A stretch of DNA of 64,000 nt, taken from Pomphorhynchus laevis. Taxonomy: Eukaryota > Acanthocephala > Palaeacanthocephala > Echinorhynchida > Pomphorhynchidae. The stretch lies in the NCBI GenBank assembly GCA_012934845.2, contig WNNJ02002543.1, positions 216,559 through 280,558 on the forward strand. The letters run 5' to 3'. The translations under genes were made by a program, and so were the position numbers. Shown piece after piece: positions 12,701 through 20,976 of this stretch. Numbering within the stretch: position 1 is the first letter of the stretch; each line of letters begins with the position of its first letter. The notes under the pieces are model-generated. The model had not been told where the DNA came from and did not search any database. It was given only the letters and a program-made list of their open reading frames with translations.

Positions 12701-15572
12701 TGGTAACATTTAGCGTACAAAAAGTTGATCTTGTTTTTATTGTTAGCTAATGTTAACTTAAGTTGTCCATAATTATTGAACACTAATGAATGTATTTAGC
12801 TTTTCCTGACCGTGATTCCAGATGGGAAATGTGCCGTCAATATACCTTAGATATATTTATGGCTGTGATATTCGGATTTGTACAAATTTAAGCTCATATA
12901 AGTTCATATATGTTATCGCTACTGTCGGCGCAACTAATGTGCCCATTGCAACATTAATTTCTTATTTATAAAGTATGTTATCGAATTCAAATATGTTGTT
13001 TTGTAATATGATATATATAGACTGAACGACAAAATTCATTTTTATTTTATCCCATCTGGCTTCTTGCATTCAAAATTTCAATCGTAACAATGACTGCACA
13101 GGTATATTAATTTAAAATTAGGAAACAAATAATAGATGACTAGTTTGAAAATAGCAATAATTGCAAAAATAAATAGATTTTCAAATTGAAACTAGCACCT
13201 CCCCCTACCAACGCTGATTTAATTTGAAATCAAAAATGATTTTAATTAAAAATTTGCAAAATGTAAGACGAAAGTCTTTGTTATTAAATCTAATTGCCAA
13301 TAAAACAGACGAGTCGAGTGATCGTCAGCCAACATTAAAAGTACCGAAACGTGAAAAGTAGGTATTGGATCAGTAGCTGATGAGGTCTACTAATGCTGAA
13401 ATGTAGCGTACTGATGCTGGTTTATAGATAGGATTAAAGTTATGTATAGGATAATAAAATAGTCATCAAAATTTCAATGTTAACAATAACTGCACAGGTA
13501 TATCAACTTAAAATTGCGTTTTTGATATTATTTAAATTTTGAAATGAAGATATTGTGTGTTGATAGAAGGTATTCCACTAAATATATACATAATAGTTAC
13601 AATAATAGCTCTATTCTCGTAAATACGGCAAGGTGTGGAGGCGTGTAAATACTAATATCCAGTTTGGCTTTGATACTATACTTAAATTAGATAGTTTTAC
13701 TGGAACGAAGAAGATGAGTTTTCTTTTTTAATTCCAGTCGAACTATCTAACCCAAAATTATAGGATATTATGAGTTTGCTGTGTAGTACTATATTTAACT
13801 TAAACAAATAGCTATAAATTATAAAAATTTAAACGATATGTTGTAATTTCGGATTTTTTGAATCTTTCTGTAAACAGATTTCTGTGGTACATTTGTGTTT
13901 TAAGCTAAAACTTTATAAACGTACTTGTCGGATGTTCATTGACTTTCTATTTTAATAGGATTTGAGCGTATTTAATTTTTAGGTCATTACTGATCAAGAA
14001 GAAGTCGTGTCGTTATGCACTCAGGCACTAGACTTAGCAACTGAATTGGATCCAGAAGTTTTATTGACACGAGCAGCAGCACATATTAATTTGGAAAATT
14101 GGAATGAAGGTAGTATTTACTAGCTTACAGAGTGAACTAAGTCTCTTAGTTATGTTTTCTTATGTTATCGCGCGAATTATTTTATTGTTTTTTGCTTATT
14201 CAATTTAAGCTTCCGCTGATTACCAAAAACTTAAGCAAAATGGCTATACAAAGCAGGGAGAAGAGGGTCTAAATAAAGTCAAGCAATTTCAGTCCAACCA
14301 TGGCGTGGATTACTATAAGATTCTTAATGTTCCTCGGTATGTGTTTTGTTAACTTTTGTGACTAGTTACAAAAAGTTCTTTCTTTTCTAACAGAAATGCA
14401 GACAAGAAGAAAATAGACAGAGCATTTAGAAAAATGGCTCAGCTTCATCATCCTGATAATAAACAGACACAGTCCGAAAAATTAAAAGCGGAGAAGAAGT
14501 TTAGGCAGTTAGTTCAGGCTAAAGAAATACTAACAGATCCAGGTAGAACGACGATGACAATGCATCGTTTAATTTCTAAATGCTACTTCACATTATAATA
14601 TATTTTTATTTTGTTTAGCACGACAGTTCACTTTATAATTTAAAATTAAATCTTTTAAATTATAAAGATAAAGCGTTTTCGTCCATTTAAATTATAACCA
14701 AACAATTTTAAGTTTAAACTTGAGAAAATCGCTATAAGTGAAATTAACTTTGAACGAAGGTTAACTATTTGCTTTGATAATGATTGGTATAGTTCGAAAA
14801 ATAAATTATTAATAATAGGTAAAATATAATTAAATAAATTAATATTTAATTATGATATTTAATATTTATTTATTAATAATTATATAAATAAGTTATTTGT
14901 ATATTCGCTGAATTAGTTTCAATACTCGCGGCGTAGTATTTCATGCCTGCTACTTTAATACTTATATTATATATGCCACGTGATATGTGGCATATGACGT
15001 GGCAAATATAACATCTCGACGTCTTAAGTTGTATATGGTGGTTAGAATTATGAGATTGCAAATCAAAAGCTCTTATTTTTATTATTTTGTCATTTATAAG
15101 TCATTTAAATAACTTTTTCATGATAAATAATGTAAAACTGGTATAATTTAATTGTTCACTCTTCTGACATTTGAATTACTTTTCTAAATTAATGTGTGAT
15201 TTGTAATGGTAATAAGTCTATTTAATATATATTAATATTGTTTATTTCCATATTATATTTTTTTAAATAATATTTTATTTATTCGATCAATTATTATCAA
15301 CATTCCCCTGTATTACTTGTTATCTACTATTGCTATTTAATCAAAAGATTACAAGAATATAACCGTATTTATTACCATATTATATTAATTTATGTATTAC
15401 CATTAATGTTATGGTATTTGTTTCTGCTTTAGAGAAACGTAAACGATTCGATAATGGTGAAGATCCATCTGATAATACACAGGAACATAATCCATTTGAC
15501 ATCTTTACGCAATTTCAACAAGGGGCTCACCAGTCTGGTAACGGATTCACATTTAGATTCTATTATGCGTAA
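3747..15572 (+). CDS. DNAJC3: DNAJC3/P58IPK ER co-chaperone, ten visible exons
   Basis: The coding exons I assign are 3747-3851, 4921-5045, 5603-5677, 7698-7847, 8370-8551, 9064-9298, 13983-14109, 14210-14336, 14394-14542 and 15433-15572 (stop TAA). They join in phase to about 470 residues. Human DNAJC3 has 504 with a signal peptide of about 30, so only the signal-peptide exon is missing. The N-terminal three quarters are TPR helices such as NHLAVYNLGTAYYANR. The C-terminal J domain begins at VDYYKILNVPRNADKKKI and keeps the HPD triad (LHHPDN). It ends with AKEILTDPEKRKRFDNGEDP, the family signature after the J domain. The family sits in the ER lumen, passes clients to the Hsp70 BiP and is induced by ER stress. 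Nine splice sites are GT-AG; the sixth intron seems to be GC-AG. Introns contain mobile elements but all exons are intact. Confidence 0.93.
4056..4245. mobile_element. Foldback MITE, 87-bp arms
   Basis: Two arms of about 87 bp (4056-4142 and 4159-4245) are inverted copies with only about three differences, all compatible with G-U pairing, separated by a 16-base loop. The ends read TA-GTGGAGAGAG and CTCTCTCCAC-TA, as expected for a mariner/Tc-type MITE with a TA target duplication. It lies in an intron of DNAJC3. The near identity of the arms suggests a recent origin or arm conversion. Confidence 0.75.
4779..4828 (+). other. 22-bp intronic hairpin
   Basis: Arms 4779-4800 and 4807-4828 pair over 22 positions with three G-U wobbles around a six-base loop (ttaaat). 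It sits about 90 bases upstream of the exon at 4921 in DNAJC3. It could be a tiny foldback element or a small-RNA precursor; the loop and arm length are shorter than in a typical animal pre-miRNA. Confidence 0.55.
5678..7697. other. DNAJC3 intron 3, mostly unannotated AT-rich sequence
   Basis: Apart from the inverted family B ribozyme fragment near 5.97-6.12 kb, I see only AT-rich sequence with no recognisable ORF or repeat. The exon that follows starts at 7698 behind an aatttag acceptor. Confidence 0.6.
5966..6125. repeat. Family B ribozyme element fragments, head-to-head
   Basis: Two partial copies of the family B element (see 17605-18262) meet head to head at about 6038. The left part is in the same orientation as the 17.6 kb copies and the right part is on the + strand. 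The right part retains CTGATGA at 6062-6068, the ACCCACGC half of the wrapping helix, a GTACAG cleavage-strand segment and the shared tail ataggatt. The GAA strand is lost at the junction, so no active ribozyme is expected. Confidence 0.7.
9299..9304 (+). other. Probable GC splice donor (GCAAGT)
   Basis: Exon 9064-9298 must end in phase 0 to join GTC ATT ACT at 13983. The sequence after CAT is GCAAGT, a perfect match to the strong context typical of GC-AG introns. The GT four bases downstream (9303) shifts the frame into a stop unless a weaker acceptor at 14001 is used instead, which would add an alternative in-frame join. The GC donor is the simpler reading. Confidence 0.7.
9775..9935. mobile_element. 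MITE with long inverted ends (TTGATAAAGAAT family)
   Basis: The inverted ends begin TTGATAAAGAATCATTGG and end CCAATAATTCTTTATCAA. The family continues inward with GAGCTGGATCAAAGAAAA. The same family occurs at 63490-63668, and its terminal half is built into the tandem repeat at 19105-19560. No transposase is carried. Confidence 0.7.
10145..10385 (+). mobile_element. Family A retrozyme-like element, solo partial unit
   Basis: This matches the 363-380-bp tandem units at 25.8-27 kb over its length. It ends at ctactattata, the same end point as the copy at 38300-38712, which suggests a fixed retroposition end. It has no coding capacity. It contains the nested-order hammerhead described in the next entry. 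Confidence 0.75.
10166..10257 (+). ncRNA. Nested-order hammerhead ribozyme, family A
   Basis: Strand b (10166-10182) is stem II 3' side, GAA at 10173-10175, then ACGACCA. Strand a (10192-10214) is stem I TCATTCTA, core CTGATGA at 10200-10206, then stem II 5' side ending GTTGCC. Strand c (10241-10257) is TGGTCGT, C17 at 10248, then TAGAAGTGA. Pairing: stem II has 7 bp with one bulged T, stem III 7 bp (A15.1-U16.1 and C15.2-G16.2 kept), stem I 8 bp with one bulged G. The cleavage triplet is GTC. A further 8-bp helix, TGAGTACC with GGTACTCA, encloses strand a. The strand order b-a-c is not a permutation of the standard a-b-c, so folding is expected only between neighbouring units or in trans. 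Confidence 0.7.
10468..10731 (-). pseudogene. Penelope-like element, endonuclease C-terminus
   Basis: An open stretch of 87 codons reads NDGAIRHCIQHGNFDCMN and then an ERLRKEETLI motif. This resembles the region after the GIY-YIG motif at the C-terminus of Penelope-like element proteins, where the pattern is SAI-x-x-H-x-x-x-H/G followed by an R-x-x-KE-E-x-x-LI block. The GIY-YIG start itself is not present. It directly follows, on the same strand, the inverted terminal-repeat copy at 10740-11270. Weak similarity only; the family call rests on order and context as well. Confidence 0.6.
11006..11047 (-). ncRNA. Type I hammerhead ribozyme (Penelope-like repeat)
   Basis: Read on the - strand: ACGGTA, CTGATGA, GCTC, loop CGTAA, GAGC, GAAA, CGCGT, A, then TACCGT. 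Stem I has 6 bp, stem II 4 bp. Stem III is the minimal palindromic ACGCGT, which in this class is known to favour dimers. The cleavage triplet is GTA, with the cut between - strand equivalents of 11012 and 11011. All conserved core bases are present, so activity is plausible. Confidence 0.9.
11271..11302 (+). ncRNA. Hammerhead ribozyme remnant, 5' half lost
   Basis: GCTC-CGTTA-GAGC, then AAAACGCGTC and TACCGTTG are present, but the CUGAUGA strand and the 5' half of stem I were replaced at the head-to-head junction. The GAAA is changed to CAAAA-like sequence. It cannot cleave but marks the unit boundary at 11296/11297. Confidence 0.75.
11723..11764 (+). ncRNA. Type I hammerhead ribozyme (Penelope-like repeat)
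   Basis: Order: ACGGTA (11723-11728), CTGATGA (11729-11735), GCTC, loop ATTCA, GAGC, GAAG (11749-11752), CGCGTT, TACCGT (11759-11764). Stem I has 6 bp and stem II 4 bp. Position 15.1 is G instead of A, giving a G-U with 16.1, and the triplet is GTT with the cut after 11758. The loop of stem II differs from the copy at 11006-11047 while both stems are kept. Confidence 0.88.
12306..12590 (-). pseudogene. Penelope-like element, N-terminal region
   Basis: The open stretch includes EVLSLDMNFVLSPREFNRFQ followed by an IDTLKLAS helix. This resembles the N-terminal 'LSLGxxF(V)P' block that precedes the reverse transcriptase in Penelope-like proteins. It lies downstream of the reverse transcriptase core on the same strand, so the order is scrambled and at least two copies or a rearrangement are involved. 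Confidence 0.55.
12750..13000 (-). pseudogene. Penelope-like reverse transcriptase core relic
   Basis: On the - strand, MGTLVAPTVAITYMNLYE (about 12950-12885) matches the MGSPLSPxLANxFMxxLE block. LRYIDGTFPIWNHGQEKL (about 12860-12795) matches the catalytic RYVDDxFxIWxHG block, with the second catalytic aspartate read as glycine. Stops interrupt the frame between and after the blocks. This is a dead relic. Confidence 0.7.
13071..13515 (+). mobile_element. Family C retrozyme-like tandem units, about 396 bp period
   Basis: The phrase caaaatttcaat...gcacaggtatat occurs at 13071 and again at 13467, a 396-bp period, so one full unit and the tail of another are present. A diverged second locus lies at 59800-60030. 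Family C shares the ataggatt tail and overall strand layout with family B and is probably its distant relative. It has no ORF. Confidence 0.7.
13343..13416 (+). ncRNA. Nested-order hammerhead ribozyme, family C
   Basis: Strand b: ACC, GAA at 13346-13348, ACGT. Strand a: stem I side ending GTAG, core CTGATGA at 13377-13383, GGT. Strand c: GCGT, A17 at 13410, CTGATG. Stem III pairs ACGT with GCGT (one wobble), stem II has 3 bp, stem I has 5 of 6 pairs. The wrapping helix pairs GTATTGG (13362-13368) with CTAATGC (13390-13396) with two wobbles. Weaker than families A and B but the same order. Confidence 0.55.
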
Positions 15573-15779
15573 GAAACCAATGACCATCACTAGAAAAAAA
15601 TTATTCGAATTGTATCAAATAATATTAACACTGTGTTGCTATATTTCAATCATTATAGATTGTGGCTTGTATGTGAATCAAATCAAACAAGCGATTCAGC
15701 AGTAGTACATTCCGTTGTTTTTGTTTTTACAGTGATCTCTCTCTTTATCTGATATTTTCGAAACTGCGATTTTAATAAA
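15573..15779 (+). other. DNAJC3 3' UTR and poly(A) signal
   Basis: An AATAAA hexamer lies at 15774-15779, about 200 bases after the stop codon, and is followed by T-rich sequence. It is the first AATAAA downstream of the coding region, so it is the likely polyadenylation signal. Confidence 0.7.
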
Positions 15780-17604
15780 AGTTTTTACATAACTCAAAAA
15801 TACCACTGTTATTTTTGATTTTAATGAATTTTATGTTTTATTTTGGTTTAAAGAAGAGACGGTTTACGCTCACTACAATTTCGTCTCTTTATTTTGGTAG
15901 ATGATCTTCGCTATATGAATAAACGTCATTGGACAAGTATTTGAGGATTTTAAAAAGTCACAAAAATTGTAGGACATAAATTGCTGTTTACCCCCTTCGC
16001 CCTAAAATTTACAGAAACGCACTCAATTTTTACTCACTTATAAGTAGTATTTGTGATACCGACCTCGAGCAATTAATTTGCTACTTGCTAGAAAAATAAG
16101 CCATCGCTTTGAATATATTTTTCAATTTCATGATTTTATACATAGAATGTATTTTTTTATTTCGAAATAAATTACATCCGTGCATCAGTTATTGCCATTT
16201 AGTTTCGTAGATAACTGACTTATCTAGCTTATCACATGTACAGCTGGGTTTTTTAACAAATGCTTACATTTCGATATGACTTAAACATGACAAGTTGTCA
16301 TGAAGTTATCATTATAGTTTCTGTTTTTGTTGAATTACAACAAAATTCAAGTTACCTGCTTGTGTAACTTTTGTTAGCAAAAGGTTAGGAATCACTAATT
16401 CGGTACATGATACTTATCTTAAGTAACATTAGTTTCTTCAAGTAATTGTACTTTAAATACAATTTAAGTAATTTTTCCGTGCACATTATCTTTTTTTTCT
16501 TATAATAATGAAATTAATTAATCGCTTAAAAATAATTAAATACTAGAAATTAATGGTAATTAGTTAAATATTAATAAATTAATAATTGAAATTTTATTAT
16601 TTTTTAAGATTAAATAAAGTAACGTTAATTCAAGTTTTAATTAAATACGGAATTATGATTTGTTTAATTAAATTTATAACTTATTTAAACTAACTCAAAA
16701 GCATGCACTGGAGTTTAGTGTTCATGTTTTTTGCTAGCAATGTAGTGTGTATTCTCATTTAATGAAATTTTATTTAAGACGGTATTTGTCTCTGGTAATA
16801 TCGGTTGTATAATTTTGCTCATCACAAAATTTATGAACTAGTTAGAGTTTAATGAACTCTAGATGATTTTCTTAGCAAAAACTACTGCAAGACACTGCTT
16901 TGATAATGTACTAAACATATTGTTCGTTTAAATCCGTTGAAATTGGCTCAGACAAAACGAAGCAGCATATCAATATACATTAAAAACGATAACGTCGGAT
17001 CGACTATAATGTGTCACATGTGTGGGAGTAATCATACTACCGGTAATTTAAGATTTGAAATTGTTTGAAGTAAGGTAACCTATAAATTGGATTCCTAGAA
17101 TAATCGATTTATCTAGGATATCAAAAAATTATCCCGGTGCATGCATTTAATGGAAACTTAAACCTAAAACCAGCAACGGCCTCGTTTGAATATATGACAT
17201 CATAAACTACTAATTATTTTGTAGAATTATTAATAGAAAATAACTCAATATTAGGTTAAGTCTTTGAATATATATTTCATCCGAGAATGGACAAAACATA
17301 TTAGACTTAAGATCATTCATTCCTTAAATTTGTGTGTTAATATTTTTTTAAACATAAAAATATTCAGGTTTAAATTTAATTTAAACACTACTATTATCTA
17401 CTTTACAAGTGGTGCGAAATCCATCGCTTTTAGAATTTACAAAGATAAAATTAAATCGTGTAAATAGCAAAATCAAAAGTCTTCAACTTCTTTGCTAGCA
17501 CAAAAAAATGTATTATGAAGGAATTAATAATTTACTGGTAGGTAACTTTATTGATATCTTAGCTGATATTTTATCTAATAATAATACTTTTATACTTATT
17601 GTTA
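15780..17604. other. No gene seen
   Basis: AT-rich intergenic sequence between the DNAJC3 poly(A) signal and the family B array. Short open stretches here show no family features or codon signal I can defend. Confidence 0.6.
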
Positions 17605-17683
17605 ATATATTGCATACACGAGCCGTTATTCTTAACTGGTCGGTTTTGATATTATCCTCGTGTGGTTGTTTAAATCCTATCAG

Positions 17684-17759
17684 CATCACTGTACACTACA
17701 ATCAGCGTGGGTGGACCTCATCAGCAGTGAGCCCACGCCTACATTTCGTGTTTCGGTCC
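17684..17759 (-). ncRNA. Nested-order hammerhead ribozyme, family B copy 1
   Basis: On the - strand: strand b is GGACC, GAA, ACAC (17759 to 17748). Strand a is TCACTG, CTGATGA (17724 to 17718), GGTCC. Strand c is GTGT, A17 (17692), CAGTGA (17691 to 17686). Stem II has 5 perfect bp, stem III 4 and stem I 6, and the triplet is GTA. The wrapping helix GCGTGGG (17738 to 17732) pairs with CCCACGC (17711 to 17705). Every core base of the hammerhead consensus is present. The order b-a-c prevents a simple fold in one unit; strand a of one unit with b and c of the next gives a normal nested type I fold. Confidence 0.78.
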
Positions 17760-18043
17760 TTTTACTGCTTCTGCTGATTCCTTGTCGCCGAAATGCTGGT
17801 TTATATTTGGCTTATATACCAAATTACACAATTAATGTGTTCTATATTTGGTGTGGGCGGTAACTATTATTCGCAATTCGAATCCACCACACACCGATTT
17901 TTTATTCCGTTTTTATACGAAATGTTCACTGGACAGTAAACCGTAAGCTGTCTTTTTACTATTGTGAATATTGCATACACGAGCCGCTATTCTTCATTAT
18001 TCGGTCTGATATTATCCTCGTGTGGTTGTTTAAATCCTATCAG

Positions 18044-18119
18044 CATCACTGTACACTACAATCAGCGTGGGTGGACCTCATCAGCAGTGAGCCCACGCCT
18101 ACATTTCGTGTTTCGGTCC
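18044..18119 (-). ncRNA. Nested-order hammerhead ribozyme, family B copy 2
   Basis: This repeats the 17684-17759 motif exactly, 360 bases further on. On the - strand this unit is transcribed first, so its strand a would serve the cleavage site of the unit at 17684-17759. Confidence 0.78.
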
Positions 18120-18262
18120 TTTTACTGCTTCTGCTGATTCCTTGTCGCCGAAATGCTGGTTTATATTTGGCTTATATACCAAATTACACAATTAATGTGT
18201 TCTATATTTGGTGTGGGCGGTAACTAATATTCGCAATTCGAATCCACCACACACCGATTTTA

Positions 18263-19104
18263 TACTTGATATTCCAAAACAAAAAGTTCATTGTTTTTAC
18301 AACAGTATTGATTAACTCAATAGGATAAAAAATCAGATAAATTAACTGAGTTTACTTGTTTTGCACTATACATTTCCGTTAATTAATACTGGTATAGTGT
18401 TTTTAATCAGTATTAATTTTGATTATTCTACAATATTTTATTAAATACGTTTAAAGTACTTCAAGTATTTTATTGGTGTAAACAGAACAGAGTTTTAATG
18501 TAAATTTTAAGGCACTACATATATCTAGGCTGTACTGGACTTTCATGTAATTTTGAATTCCGGCATAATATAGCTATTTAATTTCTGATTATATCGTAAT
18601 ATCTATTAAATCTTGAATGAAATAGTGATCTTCAATAGTTTCTAAATACAAATCAGTGCGTGCTTATGCTGCGTTTACATTTAAATCATTATAATTTACA
18701 TCTTTCAAAAACTTTTAACATGGAAACACAGCTTTTACTACCTTTATCAATATTTGTTATATTTTAATTTAGTAAGTTAAGATGCTACATGTCTTTATAA
18801 CTTTTATCTTTCCTTTTACAATTGTCTGTTGAAATTTGCCTTTTAATTCCATCAAATATATAATCCTTACATATTTTTATCTTTAATATATTTTAGCTTT
18901 TGCTATTAATCAGCTTAGTAATTAAAAATTGAAGTTATTATATAACGAATTGTAAAATTTATTTTTATTGTTACTATTATTAAATAACGAGCGTCACTAT
19001 ACATTGAATATACAATCATCACCGTTATTTCAACCTGACCCCGGACAGACAACGATGGCATTAATGTACATCTAAGCTGTTAGTTTTTTGTTGTTCTGAT
19101 CTGA
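18263..19104. other. No gene seen
   Basis: AT-rich sequence without recognisable genes or repeats. A similar-looking stretch near 58.0-58.6 kb shares phrases such as cttttgctattaatcagctt, which suggests an old dispersed repeat that I cannot classify. Confidence 0.5.
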
Positions 19105-19560
19105 TTTAAGCCACTGATCTGCAGTTATCGAGAAACTTGGAAAGTAATTTTCTGAGGATGCTAACAGAGGTTAACGAAATATAAAATAAACTTTTCCTCC
19201 TTTCTTTGATCCAGCTCCAATAATTCTTTATCAATAATGGATCATTATCAACTATTTAAAATAATTCGACAATGCTATGGAGCCACTGATCTGCAGTTAT
19301 CGAGAAACTTGGAAAGTAATTTTCTGAGGATGCTAACAGAGGTTGGCGAAATATCAAATAAAATTTTCCTCCTTTCTTTGATCCAGCTCCAATTATTGTA
19401 TTAATAATGGATCATAATCAACTATTAAAAATCATTCGACGGTGCTATAAAGCCACTGGCCTGCAGTTATCGAGAAACTTTGAAAGTAATTTTCTGAAGA
19501 TTCTACAGAGGTTGGCGAAATATCAAATAAAATTTTCCTATTTTCTTTGATCCTGCTCTA
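19105..19560. repeat. 171-bp tandem repeat containing MITE ends
   Basis: The phrase agccactg at 19109, 19281 and 19451 marks periods of 172 and 170 bp. Each unit contains tttctttgatccagctccaa followed by a tcaataatggatcat phrase, which is the terminal half of the MITE family at 9775-9935 and 63490-63668. The array therefore looks like tandem growth from a MITE plus its flank. Confidence 0.75.
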
Positions 19561-20976
19561 ATTTTACAATTCGATGTCATTCGCAAATGTGAGCAAATCC
19601 CATTTACTCGGACTTGTTGTTGGTTGGCCGAATACTTCGCATTGAGACGAACACTATTGACGGTATCATCCGTCGTCGTGTATGAGCGAATCACTTGATA
19701 CTGTTCAATTTACTTATTCTCATCTTGCGAAAACATGAATCCGCTAATTGGGCTGGCCATCGACTTTAGAAATTCTGGAAACTTAATGTTTTTTTAAATT
19801 TTTCTATAAATTAAAATTTTTAAAATTTAGTGAAATGTATAACTTGAATATCTTCAATATAATATATTAGCAATGATGATAGATTTAATTTTTTCGAATA
19901 CAAAAGAGAAGGGAAAATCAATTATTCTTAAATGTTCACAAATTTCCAGTGTATTAATAAACCAATATTTCATAAAGTGTTACTGTGATAGTAAAAGGTA
20001 AACTGTTCAAAATATATATATTAACAAAAATTGTACACATTCACAAATTATAAAAACGAATGTTCATCATTAATAATGTGGAATCCGCTTAAATTTTGGA
20101 TCATAATGGCAAGCATACTAAGAGAAAGAAAAACGAAATGTCATTACGAAAAGAAAACAAAAATTGAAGCAGAAGAAAATTCAATATTAACTATTCTAGA
20201 TTCTGTTTTGCCTTTTCTTATTATTTTTAGTAAGCAGCATTTTGGTAAGTACATTGAGAACATTTCGTGAACTTTAACATTAATCAGCAGAAACTGGTGT
20301 TTACATTCTATATATATACATGCAGTGTAAATATGACCATCTTATATAATTGACAAATAGTAGACATCAGTAGATTGCAACAACATACTAATATTTTACA
20401 GTAATGTCATGGTGGGTTCCGTCTGTCATAGAATCGTCTGGTATTAGGCGAAGCCCGGATTTAACTGACTAACTTAGTGTATATTGTACATTTACGGGAA
20501 AGAAGTTCAATGTGTGATATCTAACACAGTAATCAACTGGATTGTTTGATTTTCTATGATGAAATATCTCAATAATACCACGCTTTTGAAACTTGAAACA
20601 TTATATTTGTCCAAATCATCGTTTGCCATTTGGTTGCAGCATTGTCCAAATCAATTGATTAGAACTATATTTTTAATTGATTATATAAAATGTAGTTGCT
20701 AAAATATCCTAGATAAAAATTCTCTTAAACTGTTGAGTCACGTTCTACTAATGTTTTAGTTTCAACTACGTTGTCAGTCGTTTCCAGCTAGCTAGCTACT
20801 GTCTGTTTGTACAATTCTGTATTAAAACAGCTTTGTTTTTGAATATGTCGTAATATCACAATGAAGATGAAAAAAATCACAATGAAGATGGTAACTTCCT
20901 TGCGGTGGTGATTATGATGGTATTATGTAAGCAATCTGTCTACCATAGATGAAAAATCAATTGAAATAAAAACAGT
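19561..20976. other. No gene recognised; probable 3' UTR side of the RhoGAP gene
   Basis: A small open stretch at 20031-20270 (79 codons) has no recognised domain. The 3' UTR of the RhoGAP gene on the - strand should start below 20977, but I see no clear AATAAA on that strand nearby. Tandem phrase aatcacaatgaagatg occurs twice near 20870. Confidence 0.5.

Larger units (their letters stand above)
9299..13982 (+). other. DNAJC3 4.7-kb intron filled with elements
   Basis: In order it contains a MITE (9775-9935), a family A ribozyme element (10145-10385), Penelope-like endonuclease and terminal-repeat pieces (10468-11800), Penelope-like N-terminal and reverse transcriptase pieces (12306-13000) and family C ribozyme units (13071-13515). 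The remainder, such as 13520-13980, is AT-rich with nothing recognised. Confidence 0.75.
17605..18262 (-). mobile_element. Family B retrozyme-like tandem dimer, 360-bp period
   Basis: Two units in tandem (17605-17965 and 17966-18262) are nearly identical over about 260 bases; the second lacks the last 60 bases. The period of 360 bp, absence of coding sequence, tandem copies and a hammerhead in each match the published description of animal retrozymes (small tandem retroelements with hammerheads). The sense strand is -, judged from the ribozyme. The near identity points to recent activity or conversion. Confidence 0.75.
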
